A stretch of DNA of 64,000 nt, from contig CBDDKF010000006.1 of assembly GCA_965230015.1 (NCBI GenBank), positions 124,001 through 188,000 on the forward strand, written 5' to 3'. This document shows, piece after piece, positions 1 through 8,188 of the stretch (positions are counted from its first letter, which is position 1; the number at the start of each line of letters is the position of its first letter). Below the pieces are notes generated by a model. That model made no database searches. It worked only from the letters and a program-made list of their open reading frames with translations, and was not told where the DNA came from. Position numbers and translations under genes: made by a program. This DNA comes from JABSQH01 sp965230015 (lineage in GTDB: Bacteria; Actinomycetota; Acidimicrobiia; Acidimicrobiales; Ilumatobacteraceae).

Positions 1-744
1 CTCCTCGAACTCGCCGCGGTACTTGGCGCCGGCGAGCATCGAGCCGATGTCGAGCGCGATCAGCCGCTTGTTCTTCAGGCCCTCGGGCACGTCGCCGTCG
101 GCGATACGGATCGCCAAGCCTTCGACGATTGCCGTCTTGCCAACGCCGGGCTCGCCGATGAGCACCGGGTTGTTCTTGGTTCGCCGAGACAGCACCTGAA
201 TGGTGCGACGGATCTCTTCATCGCGGCCGATGACCGGGTCGATCTTGCCCTCGGCGGCACGCGCCGTCATGTCTTGGCCGTACTTCTCGAGCGCGGCGAA
301 GGTGTCTTCCGGGTTCTGGTCGGTGACCCGGTGTGAGCCACGTACGTCCTTGAGCGCCTGGAGCAGTTCCTCGGAGCCGATGTCGAGGCGGCTGTTCATC
401 GCCAACAGGAGGTGCTCGACCGACAAGAAGTCGTCGCGCAGATCCTTCTGGTAGCTCTCGGCGTTGGCGACGGTGTTGGTGAGCTCCTTGCTCATCCGCG
501 GCTCGTCGCCGCCGTAGGCCTTGGGCAGCTTGTCGACCGCTTCTTCGGCGCGGTTGCGAACCATCAACGGTGCCAGGCCGAGCTTGGCCAACACGGCAGG
601 AACGATCGTGCCGTCTTGGCGCATCATCGCCCCGAGCACGTGGTCGGGCGTCAGTTCAGGATTCGACCTGGCCTTGGCGTCGTCGATCGCGCCAGCGAAG
701 GCCTCCTGGGTCTTGATGGTCCACTTCTTCGGGTCGAATGCCAT
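1..744 (-). CDS. clpB: ATP-dependent disaggregase ClpB, 5' part only
   Basis: Hsp100 chaperone that works with DnaK/DnaJ/GrpE to pull aggregated proteins apart in the cytoplasm. The first 248 residues are present; the gene runs off the left edge. It opens MAFDPKKWTIKTQEA, the usual ClpB start, followed by the double Clp_N repeat (about residues 1-145) and the start of NBD1 with Walker A GEPGVGKT near residue 197. RRTKNNPVLIGEP and the pore-proximal KYRGEFEE at the window edge are typical of ClpB. The N domain and QNPEDTFAALEKYGQDMTARA linker separate it from ClpC. The ATG is at 744. It is transcribed in the same direction as the dnaK operon at the far right, and an HspR-type box lies upstream at 814-834. 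Confidence 0.96.
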   Translation of the reverse strand, partial: MAFDPKKWTIKTQEAFAGAIDDAKARSNPELTPDHVLGAMMRQDGTIVPAVLAKLGLAPLMVRNRAEEAVDKLPKAYGGDEPRMSKELTNTVANAESYQKDLRDDFLSVEHLLLAMNSRLDIGSEELLQALKDVRGSHRVTDQNPEDTFAALEKYGQDMTARAAEGKIDPVIGRDEEIRRTIQVLSRRTKNNPVLIGEPGVGKTAIVEGLAIRIADGDVPEGLKNKRLIALDIGSMLAGAKYRGEFEE

Positions 745-813
745 GGGGGTGCTGCTACTCCGTGATGGTGTGTCTCGGCGGGTCACGGCGCGGTGCGCGT
801 CGTTATCAATAAT

Positions 814-834
814 CTTGAGTCATATCTTATCAAC
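814..834 (-). promoter_or_regulatory. HAIR-like HspR operator upstream of clpB
   Basis: The plus strand reads CTTGAGT, seven bases, then TATCAAC. The known HAIR consensus is CTTGAGT-N7-ACTCAAG: the left half is perfect and the right half matches at 4 of 7. On the minus strand TTGATA (833-828) could serve as a -35 element. The site lies 70 bp from the clpB start and overlaps the stop codon of the neighbouring demethylase-like gene. An HspR gene is present at 59848-60264, so the repressor is in the same window. Confidence 0.7.
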
Positions 835-1695
835 CTCTGGAGAGGCTTCCTCCAGGTAGCGAACCAATTCTTCGGCGACGCTGGCAAGCCCCTTGTAGGC
901 CAGCACATCACCGGGCCAGGCGGCCACAGCGGCCGCCAACTCGGCTCGCCCCATGTCGGCAACGGCGGGCAGCGGTGTCACGTAGGTGCGGATTGTGAAC
1001 ACGATGGCGCCGGTGCGTGGCAGGCGTCGCAGCGTCTCGCGCTCGACCCGGACGTACAGGTCAGACGGCTTCGCCTGCTCGGCAGGACGGTCGCCGGCAT
1101 CGACTGGAGTGAAGTGATCGGGCGTGTCGATCAGCGTCCATCCGAGACGCCAGAAACTGCGCGCCGGATCCAACCGCCGTAGCGCATCGTCGATCGGGTC
1201 GGCCAGCTGGTCGTTGAGGCGCGGCACCGGGGTGTGCACTTCGGCCATCGTCAGCCCGAGCTTCGAGCGCAGGTCCCAGCGGTTGGGGAAACACACGGAG
1301 CCACCGCCGAACACCAGCCTGCCGTGGCGCTCGACGAGCAACACGAGATCCTCAGGCACCAGCCGAGCAGCCGCGTCGAGGGGATGGAGCGTGCGGTCGA
1401 CCACAGCAGCACGATCGGCGTGATGCTGCGCAAGATGCTCCTCGGCGAGCTCGGCCACTTCGCGCGCTTCGTCGAGGACGCCATCGTCGATCGTGGCGAA
1501 CACCGTGTCGGCGCGGCCCGCCATCAAGTCGGGCTTGGCGGCGATCAACTCGTCGGCGCCCGGCCCGAACTCGAACCAGTCGGCAGGGGCGAGCGGACGG
1601 AGCCCGAGCCGCCAGCGGAACTCAACGGCCGATCGAGGCGAAGGGCCATCGCGATACGGCAGGTACGGCGCCGGATCGACCACCGCACCGAACAT
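820..1695 (-). CDS. Heme-dependent oxidative N-demethylase-like protein (DUF3445)
   Basis: About 291 residues, the usual length for the DUF3445 family, which includes the alpha subunit of heme-dependent dimethylamine/N-demethylases. PYRDGPSPRSAVEFRWRLGL followed by PLAPADWFEFG matches the family N-terminus, and the C-terminal FTIRTYVTPL block is also conserved. The ATG at 1695 (MFGAVVDPAPYLPY) places the first conserved residues immediately after the start; an in-frame extension upstream to 1833 is low-complexity and overlaps the next gene. The stop codon overlaps the HspR-type box of clpB. No partner subunits are nearby, so the substrate is unknown. Confidence 0.72.
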   Translation of the reverse strand: MFGAVVDPAPYLPYRDGPSPRSAVEFRWRLGLRPLAPADWFEFGPGADELIAAKPDLMAGRADTVFATIDDGVLDEAREVAELAEEHLAQHHADRAAVVDRTLHPLDAAARLVPEDLVLLVERHGRLVFGGGSVCFPNRWDLRSKLGLTMAEVHTPVPRLNDQLADPIDDALRRLDPARSFWRLGWTLIDTPDHFTPVDAGDRPAEQAKPSDLYVRVERETLRRLPRTGAIVFTIRTYVTPLPAVADMGRAELAAAVAAWPGDVLAYKGLASVAEELVRYLEEASPEVDKI

Positions 1696-1753
1696 GGTGA
1701 CGACGCTACTGGGACATGCTGCGACCACAGTTGGTCGCCGCGCTCGAAGCGCC

Positions 1754-2821
1754 CTAGTCGATCGGTGTCCAGGTACTCGTGAGACCCCTGAAGTCGACAC
1801 CTTGGGGGACTCCGTCGAACGGGTCTCCGCCATCGATGCCGAACATCACCGTCACCGCCCGGCGAGGTTCATCGTCGTTGACCTCGAGCACCTGGCATCC
1901 GCTTTCTACATCCGTCTGATCGGCAGCGAGCTCTTCGGCCACGGGAGGGGATCCGCCAACCGGCACCGAATCGTCGGGCGTGGCGTACACCGCTCGCGAC
2001 GAGAGAAACGCGAACCCGAACGACTCGAAGCAGTACTGCACCGACGTCAGCGCGTAGTCGACTCCGGCAATCGAGCGGGGCGCATGCAACTCCTTGAAGG
2101 CCTCGCCGTAGTCATCCGCATTGATCTCGACCCTCGTCTCCGAGTGTTTCGGCACGACGAACAACACCGGATCGTCGGGCGACGACGTATCCGGTCCGTG
2201 GCCGTGGTGCATCGTGACGACACCGGCTGGGCCGGCGGGTCCAGGCGGACCCTGCGGGCCACCGGTCGTCGCCAGCTGCACGAGGCTCGTGGGGCTGTAG
2301 AAGCCGACGACGTCGATGATGACGTGCACCGCTCCGTTGGCGTTGTACACCTTGAGGGTGCCGTTAGGAGCGAGCTGGGTGTCGACCTTGTTCGGTGTCG
2401 GCGGTCCTCCGGGAACCACGTTGAGATTCGACAGCAGCGGCGGTGTGTCCAGGTCACCGCGGTAGACGCGGATGTTGGAGTTCGCCGTGGCATCGACCAC
2501 GGTGACGTTCGTCGCCAACCCGACGGCGTCGTTGGGGATCGCCAACTCGCCCGTGCACTGACCTTGGTTGCCGTACACCGCAACCGTCATCGCCTCCTCC
2601 GCGCTCAACTTGGTGCCGCGCGGCCCAACCTGGGACGCCGGCCGCGTGTCGACCAACCGGCACCCCGGCCACGGCACATACGTCGCATCGTCATCACCCG
2701 GCGCAGCGTCGGCCGACCACGCCGCTATCACCACCAATGTGGCGACCACGCCCATCGCCATCGCTCCGCTCAGCCACAACAGCGACCGAACACTCACCCG
2801 TGCGTTCATCACGTTCCCCAT
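1754..2821 (-). CDS. Surface-array protein 1: constant domain, collagen-like linker, type A C-domain
   Basis: Last gene of a run of six minus-strand paralogues. The N-terminal hydrophobic segment (SLLWLSGAMAMGVVATLVV) is followed by SADAAPGDDD, which looks like signal-peptidase cleavage or a signal anchor. The constant region runs from YVPWPGCRLVDTRP to IIDVVGFY and resembles a domain common in secreted actinobacterial proteins. Four Gly-X-Y triplets (GPQGPPGPAGPAG) then join a type A C-domain with paired Cys and a TSTWTPID end. The start at 2821 (MGNVMNARV) was chosen because all six neighbours begin M-x-x-x...R-x-(S/T)-(V/I)-x-S-(L/V)-L-W at this point. It is the most diverged constant region of the six. 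Function unknown; extracellular location inferred. Confidence 0.8.
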   Translation of the reverse strand: MGNVMNARVSVRSLLWLSGAMAMGVVATLVVIAAWSADAAPGDDDATYVPWPGCRLVDTRPASQVGPRGTKLSAEEAMTVAVYGNQGQCTGELAIPNDAVGLATNVTVVDATANSNIRVYRGDLDTPPLLSNLNVVPGGPPTPNKVDTQLAPNGTLKVYNANGAVHVIIDVVGFYSPTSLVQLATTGGPQGPPGPAGPAGVVTMHHGHGPDTSSPDDPVLFVVPKHSETRVEINADDYGEAFKELHAPRSIAGVDYALTSVQYCFESFGFAFLSSRAVYATPDDSVPVGGSPPVAEELAADQTDVESGCQVLEVNDDEPRRAVTVMFGIDGGDPFDGVPQGVDFRGLTSTWTPID

Positions 2822-2827
2822 CGCGCC

Positions 2828-2833
2828 AAGTTG
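2828..2833 (-). promoter_or_regulatory. CAWCKT box at fixed distance from the start codon, shared by eight paralogues
   Basis: Read on the minus strand, each of the eight array genes has CA(A/T)C(G/T)T (AATCGT once) exactly six bases before its ATG. Positions are 2828-2833, 4088-4093, 5051-5056, 6170-6175, 7161-7166, 8169-8174, 12204-12209 and 13392-13397. In the first six a TRTG element precedes it by 1-2 bases. The distance fits a -10 element (YAnnnT) of a leaderless promoter, which is common in actinobacteria, but a translational role is possible. No clear Shine-Dalgarno sequence is visible before these genes. Confidence 0.5.
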
Positions 2834-2845
2834 CCACACCCCGCA

Positions 2846-2952
2846 CCACCGGTGAGCCAACGCGCCACCTGTTGGCCGTTTCGCTCACCGCAGGCTCGCA
2901 CCCGCCCCCACCGGTGAGGGAAGGCGCCTGTGGGCCGCTTCCCTCACCGCAC
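2846..2952. repeat. Two palindromic repeat units (A and B), 62-bp period
   Basis: Unit A (2846-2892) and unit B (2908-2952) lie between surface genes 1 and 2. Each is about 45 bp: left arm GGTGAG(C/G)(C/G)AA, a centre containing GCGCC(acct)GT(T/G)GGCC, then right arm TT(C)(G/C)CTCACC. In unit B both arms changed together (GGTGAGGGAA with TTCCCTCACC), which keeps the pairing. The same unit occurs three times at 8189-8356. It resembles REP/BIME-type elements or a transcribed hairpin. Confidence 0.75.
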
Positions 2953-3031
2953 GGCTCGGGGCATCGCGCTACTGCAGACACCGCACGGCGCGGCCGACCG
3001 ACGCGCACCGACACCGGGCCGTGCTGTCGAC

Positions 3032-4081
3032 TCAGCTCTCGATCGGCTCCCAGATCGACTGAATCGAGGTAAACACCACGTCCTGGCTGGCCTGCGAGCT
3101 GAAGAAGTACCGGACGGTGTAGCTACGGGCAGGACTGTGATCCGGGATGGACACGAAGTAGCAGCCCGGGCCGGAACGGTCGGTGTCGTCCGTGGCAAGT
3201 TCCGCCGCGGGGTCGATCGTCGCCTGTTTGGTCGAGGTGATCCGCGTTTGGGTGATCGTTCCGTTGGCGCCGAGTTGGCTGTCGGTCAGACACGTCGAGA
3301 CACCGGACAACCGGTAGTCGGATCCGCCGATCTCCGTCGCGCCGCGCAGATGTCGATAGGCGATCGCAGGGCCACCGACATACACACCCTCCCCGCTTGC
3401 GAAGAATTGCGACTCACCGTTGGCGAACTCCGGGCCCACGCCCTCGGTCGCCACGATGCGACCGACGGTTCCCGCTGGCCCCTGAGGCCCGACCGGGCCC
3501 TGTGGTCCGACGCCACTCCCGCCCTGCCCGGCCAGCTCCAGCAGGCTCTGCGCGGTGTAGTAGCCGACCACGTCGATCACGACGTTGACCGAACCCTTGA
3601 AGTTGTAGACCTTCAACGTTCCATCCGGCGCCAACTGCGTATCGACCTTGTTCGGCGTCGGCGGCGCACCCGGCGTGACGTTCAAGTTCGACAACAACGG
3701 CGGCTCCGTCAGGTCACCGCGATACACGCGGATATTCGACTGCGCCGTCGCATCCACCACCGTCACATTCGTCGCCAAACCCACCGCATCATCAGGGATC
3801 GCCAAGTCGTCGACGCACTCCCCTTGGTTGCCGTGCACCTCGACCGTCATCACCTCACCCGCGCCGAGCTTCTCGCCACGCGGACCGATCTGCGAAGCCG
3901 ACCGCGTGTCGGTCAGCCGGCACCCCGGCCACGGCACATACGTCGCATCGTCATCACCCGGCGCAGCATCAGCCGACCACGCCGCCGACACCACCAACGT
4001 GGCGACCACCCCCACCAACACCGCTGCGACAAACCACAGCAACGACCGAACCGTTACCCGCGTATCAAGTAGCTGTCCCAT
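3032..4081 (-). CDS. Surface-array protein 2: constant domain, collagen-like linker, type A C-domain
   Basis: 349 residues. Signal anchor (SLLWFVAAVLVGVVATLVV), SADAAPGDDD and the constant domain up to VVIDVVGYY are followed by GVGPQGPVGPQGPAG. The type A C-domain starts at TVGRIVATEGVGPEF, contains two widely spaced Cys (VSTCLTD and GPGCYFV) and ends SIWEPIES. The C-domain is most like that of protein 4 (5099-6163). The constant region is almost identical in DNA to that of gene 4 (3590-3700 against 5680-5790, two short differences). The ATG at 4081 has the CATCGT box six bases upstream. It probably sits on the cell surface; no ligand can be inferred. Confidence 0.8.
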   Translation of the reverse strand: MGQLLDTRVTVRSLLWFVAAVLVGVVATLVVSAAWSADAAPGDDDATYVPWPGCRLTDTRSASQIGPRGEKLGAGEVMTVEVHGNQGECVDDLAIPDDAVGLATNVTVVDATAQSNIRVYRGDLTEPPLLSNLNVTPGAPPTPNKVDTQLAPDGTLKVYNFKGSVNVVIDVVGYYTAQSLLELAGQGGSGVGPQGPVGPQGPAGTVGRIVATEGVGPEFANGESQFFASGEGVYVGGPAIAYRHLRGATEIGGSDYRLSGVSTCLTDSQLGANGTITQTRITSTKQATIDPAAELATDDTDRSGPGCYFVSIPDHSPARSYTVRYFFSSQASQDVVFTSIQSIWEPIES

Positions 4082-4129
4082 CCACAGACGATGTCATACG
4101 CACCCGGCCGCAGTGCGAGGTCGGCGCGG

Positions 4130-5044
4130 CTATGCCGGTTCGACGCACGTAAGGATCGTGAATCGAAGAGCAGCCGCCGTGTCGATCGACCACGATGACG
4201 TCACATACTCGTAGGCGTCGTCGGCCGTCGCGGCCACGCCGGAGACGGTCTGGTCGGTTCCGGTCGTCGCATTGCAGATCACACCTGCACTCTCCGAGCT
4301 GGTGACGAACAACCCGTTCACCCGCGGCTCGTTGCACCTCCGGCCGTTCAGTGTGACGGTGCTACACGTCACGACGGCGCCCTCCACGATCTGCGTGGGC
4401 GTGAAGACCCCCGGAGGGGGCGTGATACCGCTCGGACCCGTCGGCCCCTGTGGGCCTTGTGGACCTTGTGGCCCAGGAACACCGGCTTGCGCGGCGAGTT
4501 CGAGCAGGCTCTGCGGCGTGTAGTAGCCGACGACGTCGATGATGACGTTGACCGAACCCTTGAAGTTGTAGACCTTCAACGTCCCATCCGGCGCCAACTG
4601 CGTGTCGACCTTGTTCGGCGTCGGTGGCGCCCCCGGCGTCACATTCAGATTCGACAACAACGGCGGCTCCGTCAGATCACCGCGATACACACGGATGTTC
4701 GACTGCGCCGTCGCATCCACCACCGTCACGTTCGCCGCCAACCCCACGGCGTCGGAAGAGATCGCCAAGTCGTCAACGCACTCGCCTTGGTCTCCGTGCA
4801 CCTCGACGGTCATCACCTCGTCTGCGCCGAGCGCAGTGCCGCGCGGTCCGATCTGCGAGTCGGCCCGAGTGTCGGTCAAGCGGCACCCCGGCCACGGCAC
4901 ATACGTCGCATCGTCATCACCGGGCGCAGCGTCGGCCGACCATGCCGACGACACCACCAACGTGGCGACCACCCCCAGCAACACCGCGGCGCCAAACCAC
5001 AGCACCGAACCAATCGTCACCCGAGTGTTGATCACGTTCCGCAT
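4130..5044 (-). CDS. Surface-array protein 3: constant domain, collagen-like linker, type B C-domain
   Basis: 304 residues. The constant half is as in its neighbours, but with VINTRVTIGSVLW at the N-terminus and one changed site (SSDAVGLAANVT). Five Gly-X-Y triplets (GPQGPQGPQGPTGPSG) lead into a type B C-domain. Type B begins GITPPPGVFTPTQIVEG, carries four or more Cys (VTCSTV, RRCNEP, VICNAT, LTCVEP) and includes YEYVTSSWSI. The Cys number suggests two disulfides in an exported fold. The closest C-domains are in proteins 5 and 6, not in the adjacent proteins 2 and 4, so A and B types are interleaved along the array. The start is the ATG at 5044, with CAACGT six bases upstream. Confidence 0.8.
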   Translation of the reverse strand: MRNVINTRVTIGSVLWFGAAVLLGVVATLVVSSAWSADAAPGDDDATYVPWPGCRLTDTRADSQIGPRGTALGADEVMTVEVHGDQGECVDDLAISSDAVGLAANVTVVDATAQSNIRVYRGDLTEPPLLSNLNVTPGAPPTPNKVDTQLAPDGTLKVYNFKGSVNVIIDVVGYYTPQSLLELAAQAGVPGPQGPQGPQGPTGPSGITPPPGVFTPTQIVEGAVVTCSTVTLNGRRCNEPRVNGLFVTSSESAGVICNATTGTDQTVSGVAATADDAYEYVTSSWSIDTAAALRFTILTCVEPA

Positions 5045-5098
5045 CGGGGAACGTTGTCACAGCCGCCGGTCGGGTGTCGGGCCCGCCGGGTGAAACGG

Positions 5099-6163
5099 CT
5101 AGGAGCTCACCGGCTCCCAGATCGAACGGATCGACTCGAACTGAACGACCGAATTGAGCGGACCGATGAATGAGAAGTGCACCATCACGGCGCGGCTGAC
5201 CTGCGGGTCGGAGATCGGGATGAACCAACAACCGGACCCCTCTCGATCTGCAGAATCGATGGCGAGGAAATCAGACGAGCCCGGGCTCGACGCTTGGTCG
5301 ACTCCCACGATGACGACCTCCCGGATCTTCCCCGCTGTTGCTCCGAGCGGGTTCACCATGCAATACGCAAGTCCGGTCAGCCGATAGTCGAGCCCGCCGA
5401 TCTCGGAGGGGGCGCGCAGATACTTGGTGGCATCGCCGGCTGACCCGCCGACCTCCACATAGTTGCCCACGGCGCGGATCTCGACGCCGTCCTCACCGCG
5501 GTCGGGGCCCACGCCCTCGGACATCAGGATTCGTCCCGTCGTCCCCGGGGGACCCGCGGGCCCCGCCGGACCGGCCGGCCCCTGCGGGCCGACGGCGCCT
5601 CCGGCGTTTGCGGCCAGCTCAATGAGACTCTGTGGCGTGTAGTAGCCGACGACGTCGATCACGATGTTGACCGACCCCTTGAAGTTGTAGACCTTCAACG
5701 TCCCATCCGGCGCCAACTGCGTATCGACCTTGTTCGGCGTCGGCGGCGCACCCGGCGTGACGTTCAAGTTCGACAACAACGGCGGCACGGTCAGGTCACC
5801 GCGATACACGCGGATGTTCGACTGCGCCGTCGCATCGACCACGGTCACGTTCGTCGCCAACCCCACCGCATCAGTCGGGATCGCCAAGTCGTCGACGCAC
5901 TCCCCTTGGTTGCCGTGCACCTCGACCGTCATCACCTCATCGGCACCGAGCTTTGTGCCACGCGATCCGATCTGCGAATCAGCACGCGTGTCGGTCAACC
6001 GGCAGCCCGGCCACGGCACATATGTCGCATCGTCATCACCGGGCGCAGCATCAGCCGACCACGCCGACGACACCACCAACGTCGCCACCACCCCCACCAA
6101 CACCGCCGCGGCGAACCACAGCAACGACCGGACACTCACCCGTGCGTCTACCAGATGTCCCAT
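5099..6163 (-). CDS. Surface-array protein 4: constant domain, collagen-like linker, type A C-domain
   Basis: 354 residues from the ATG at 6163 (MGHLVDARVSVRSLLW); an in-frame ATG at 6181 is less likely because it breaks the fixed spacing to the AATCGT box. Signal anchor, SADAAPGDDD and constant domain are followed by five Gly-X-Y triplets (GPQGPAGPAGPAGPPG). The type A C-domain runs from TTGRILMSEGVGPD to SIWEPVSS, with Cys in AYCMVNP and GSGCWFI. It parallels protein 2 along its whole length. The intergenic gap to gene 3 is only 54 bp, compatible with co-transcription, though each gene carries its own upstream box. Confidence 0.8.
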   Translation of the reverse strand: MGHLVDARVSVRSLLWFAAAVLVGVVATLVVSSAWSADAAPGDDDATYVPWPGCRLTDTRADSQIGSRGTKLGADEVMTVEVHGNQGECVDDLAIPTDAVGLATNVTVVDATAQSNIRVYRGDLTVPPLLSNLNVTPGAPPTPNKVDTQLAPDGTLKVYNFKGSVNIVIDVVGYYTPQSLIELAANAGGAVGPQGPAGPAGPAGPPGTTGRILMSEGVGPDRGEDGVEIRAVGNYVEVGGSAGDATKYLRAPSEIGGLDYRLTGLAYCMVNPLGATAGKIREVVIVGVDQASSPGSSDFLAIDSADREGSGCWFIPISDPQVSRAVMVHFSFIGPLNSVVQFESIRSIWEPVSS

Positions 6164-6239
6164 CCGCCGACGATTGCACACTCACCGGCGGAGTCGCGCC
6201 GGATGGCACTTCTACTCGGGTGGCAGCGCCCGAGCCGAG

Positions 6240-7154
6240 CTACGACGCAGGGAGCGCGCACGAGAACGCAGCCGCAAGCTCGTCAGTTTCGAGGATGCTC
6301 CAGGCCGAACCGACGAACTGGTACGCGTCCTCGTCCGGCGCGCCACCGGCAGCGGGCACCGACACCAGCTCTGTACCCACCGTTGCGGAGCAAATCGCCG
6401 TGGCGGTGGCGGCATCTGCGCGCATCATCAGCCCGTTGATCCGCGGCGCGGTGCACGTCGTCGCATTGGCGTGAACGGTGCCGCACTCCACGATCGCCCC
6501 CTCGACGATCTGCGTCGAGGTCAACTGTCCCGGCGCCGGAGTGATGCCGCTTGGACCGACTGGTCCTTGTGGACCCTGTGGCCCCGGGGTGCCGGCCTGC
6601 GCCGCCAGCTCCATCAAGCTCTGCGCGGTGTAGTAGCCGACCACATCGATCACCACGTTGACCGAGCCCCTGAAGTTGTAGACCTTCAACGTCCCGTCCG
6701 GAGCGAGCTGCGTGTCGACCTTGTTGGGCGTCGGCGGCGCACCCGGCGTGACGTTGAGATTCGACAACAACGGCGGTTCCGTCAGATCACCGCGGTACAC
6801 CCGAATGTTCGACTGCGCCGTCGCATCGACGACGGTGACGTTGGTCGCCAGCCCCACTGCGTCGCTCGGGATCGCCAACGCACCGGTGCACTCGCCTTGG
6901 TCGCCGTGCACCTCCACGGTCATCACCTCGTCAGCACCCAACGCAGTGCCACGCGGTCCGATCTGCGAACCCGCCCGCGTGTCGGTCAATCGACACCCCG
7001 GCCACGGCACATACGTCGCGTCGTCATCACCCGGCGCAGCATCAGCCGACCACGCCGACATCACCACCAACGTGGCGACCACCCCCATCAACACCGCTGT
7101 CGCGAACCACAGCAGCGACCGAACCGTTATGTGCCCATCAAGAGGTTGCCCCAT
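6240..7154 (-). CDS. Surface-array protein 5: constant domain, collagen-like linker, type B C-domain
   Basis: 304 residues. Signal anchor SLLWFATAVLMGVVATLVV, then the constant domain with VYNFRGSVNVVIDVVGYY, then GPQGPQGPVGPSG and the type B C-domain (GITPAPGQLTSTQIVEG). Type B Cys positions are kept (VECGTV, TTCTAP, AICSAT, FSCALP). It lies between type A gene 4 and type B gene 6. The ATG at 7154 (MGQPLDGHITVRSLLW) has CATCGT six bases upstream. Extracellular location is inferred from the N-terminus and Cys pattern; no catalytic motif is visible. Confidence 0.8.
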   Translation of the reverse strand: MGQPLDGHITVRSLLWFATAVLMGVVATLVVMSAWSADAAPGDDDATYVPWPGCRLTDTRAGSQIGPRGTALGADEVMTVEVHGDQGECTGALAIPSDAVGLATNVTVVDATAQSNIRVYRGDLTEPPLLSNLNVTPGAPPTPNKVDTQLAPDGTLKVYNFRGSVNVVIDVVGYYTAQSLMELAAQAGTPGPQGPQGPVGPSGITPAPGQLTSTQIVEGAIVECGTVHANATTCTAPRINGLMMRADAATATAICSATVGTELVSVPAAGGAPDEDAYQFVGSAWSILETDELAAAFSCALPAS

Positions 7155-7229
7155 CTCGAAACGATGTCACATGTCCCGACGAGCGCGAACCGGGCTACAT
7201 ACGGTGCGCTCGCGAGACCCCACGTGGGG

Positions 7230-8162
7230 CTACGGCGCCGGATCCGTGCAGGTGATGTCGGTGACGGTGAGGGTCCCATCGACGATTGACCACGACGACA
7301 TCGCGTACGTGTATCGATCCCCGGCGCCGAGCAGCACCCCGACGCCGTCCTCGCCGGTCCCGACCGTCGCCGCGCAGATCACGTCGGCGGTATCAGTGTC
7401 CTCGATCGCTATGCCGTTGACTAGAGGTTGCGAACACATCAGACCACTTGCCGAGACGGTGCCGCAGCTGACGATCGCGCCTTCCACGATCTGCGTTGGA
7501 GTGAACTTGCCCGGCGCCGGCGTGATCCCGCTTGGTCCGGCCGGACCCTCCGGACCCTCCGGACCGACCGGACCCTCCGGACCTTGCGGCCCTGGCGTGC
7601 CAGCCTGCGCCGCCAGCTCCAGCAAGCTCTGCGCGGTGTAGTAGCCGACCACATCGATGATCACGTTGACCGAGCCCCTGAAGTTGTAGACCTTCAAAGT
7701 TCCATCCGGCGCCAGCTGGGTGTCGACCTTGTTGGGTGTCGGCGGCGCACCGGGTGTGACGTTCAAGTTCGACAACAACGGCGGCTCGGTGAGGTCGCCG
7801 CGGTACACGCGTAAGTTCGACTGTGCCGTCGCATCCACGACGGTGACGTTGGTCGCCAGCCCCACTGCGTCGCTCGGGATCGCCAAGTCGCCCACGCACT
7901 CGCCCTGGTCGCCGAACACCTCCACCGTCAGCACCTCATCGGCACCCAACGGTGTGCCACTCGGTCCGATCTGCGAACCCGATCGTGTGTCGGTCAATCG
8001 GCACCCCGGCCATGGCACATAGGTGGCATCGTCGTCACCCGGCGCCGCGTCGGCAGACCAGGTAGCCGTCACCACCAGCGTCGCGACCACCGCCACCAAC
8101 ATCGCTGCGCTCAACCACAGCAGCGACCGAATGCTCCCTCGCGTTCCAGTGATGTTGCCCAT
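7230..8162 (-). CDS. Surface-array protein 6: constant domain, longest array collagen-like linker, type B C-domain
   Basis: 310 residues from the ATG at 8162 (MGNITGTRGSIRSLLW), the first gene in the transcription direction of the run of six. The constant half is followed by seven Gly-X-Y triplets (GPQGPEGPVGPEGPEGPAG), encoded partly by repeated 9-mers GGACCCTCC at 7543-7580, which are slippage-prone. The type B C-domain begins GITPAPGKFTPTQIVEG and keeps the Cys pairs (VSCGTV, LMCSQP, VICAAT, ITCTDP). The 5' flank (CAACTT box plus TGTGG) matches that of gene 1, and both are followed upstream by the palindromic repeats. It is divergent from the BVMO-esterase gene at 8450. Confidence 0.8.
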   Translation of the reverse strand: MGNITGTRGSIRSLLWLSAAMLVAVVATLVVTATWSADAAPGDDDATYVPWPGCRLTDTRSGSQIGPSGTPLGADEVLTVEVFGDQGECVGDLAIPSDAVGLATNVTVVDATAQSNLRVYRGDLTEPPLLSNLNVTPGAPPTPNKVDTQLAPDGTLKVYNFRGSVNVIIDVVGYYTAQSLLELAAQAGTPGPQGPEGPVGPEGPEGPAGPSGITPAPGKFTPTQIVEGAIVSCGTVSASGLMCSQPLVNGIAIEDTDTADVICAATVGTGEDGVGVLLGAGDRYTYAMSSWSIVDGTLTVTDITCTDPAP

Positions 8163-8188
8163 GACGTCAAGTTGCCACACCTGGCAAC

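Noticed and set aside
1493..2917. Long plus-strand open frame opposite surface gene 1
   Set aside because: It is rich in Arg/His with no domain, and the minus frame carries the family domain; long antisense frames are common in high-GC DNA.
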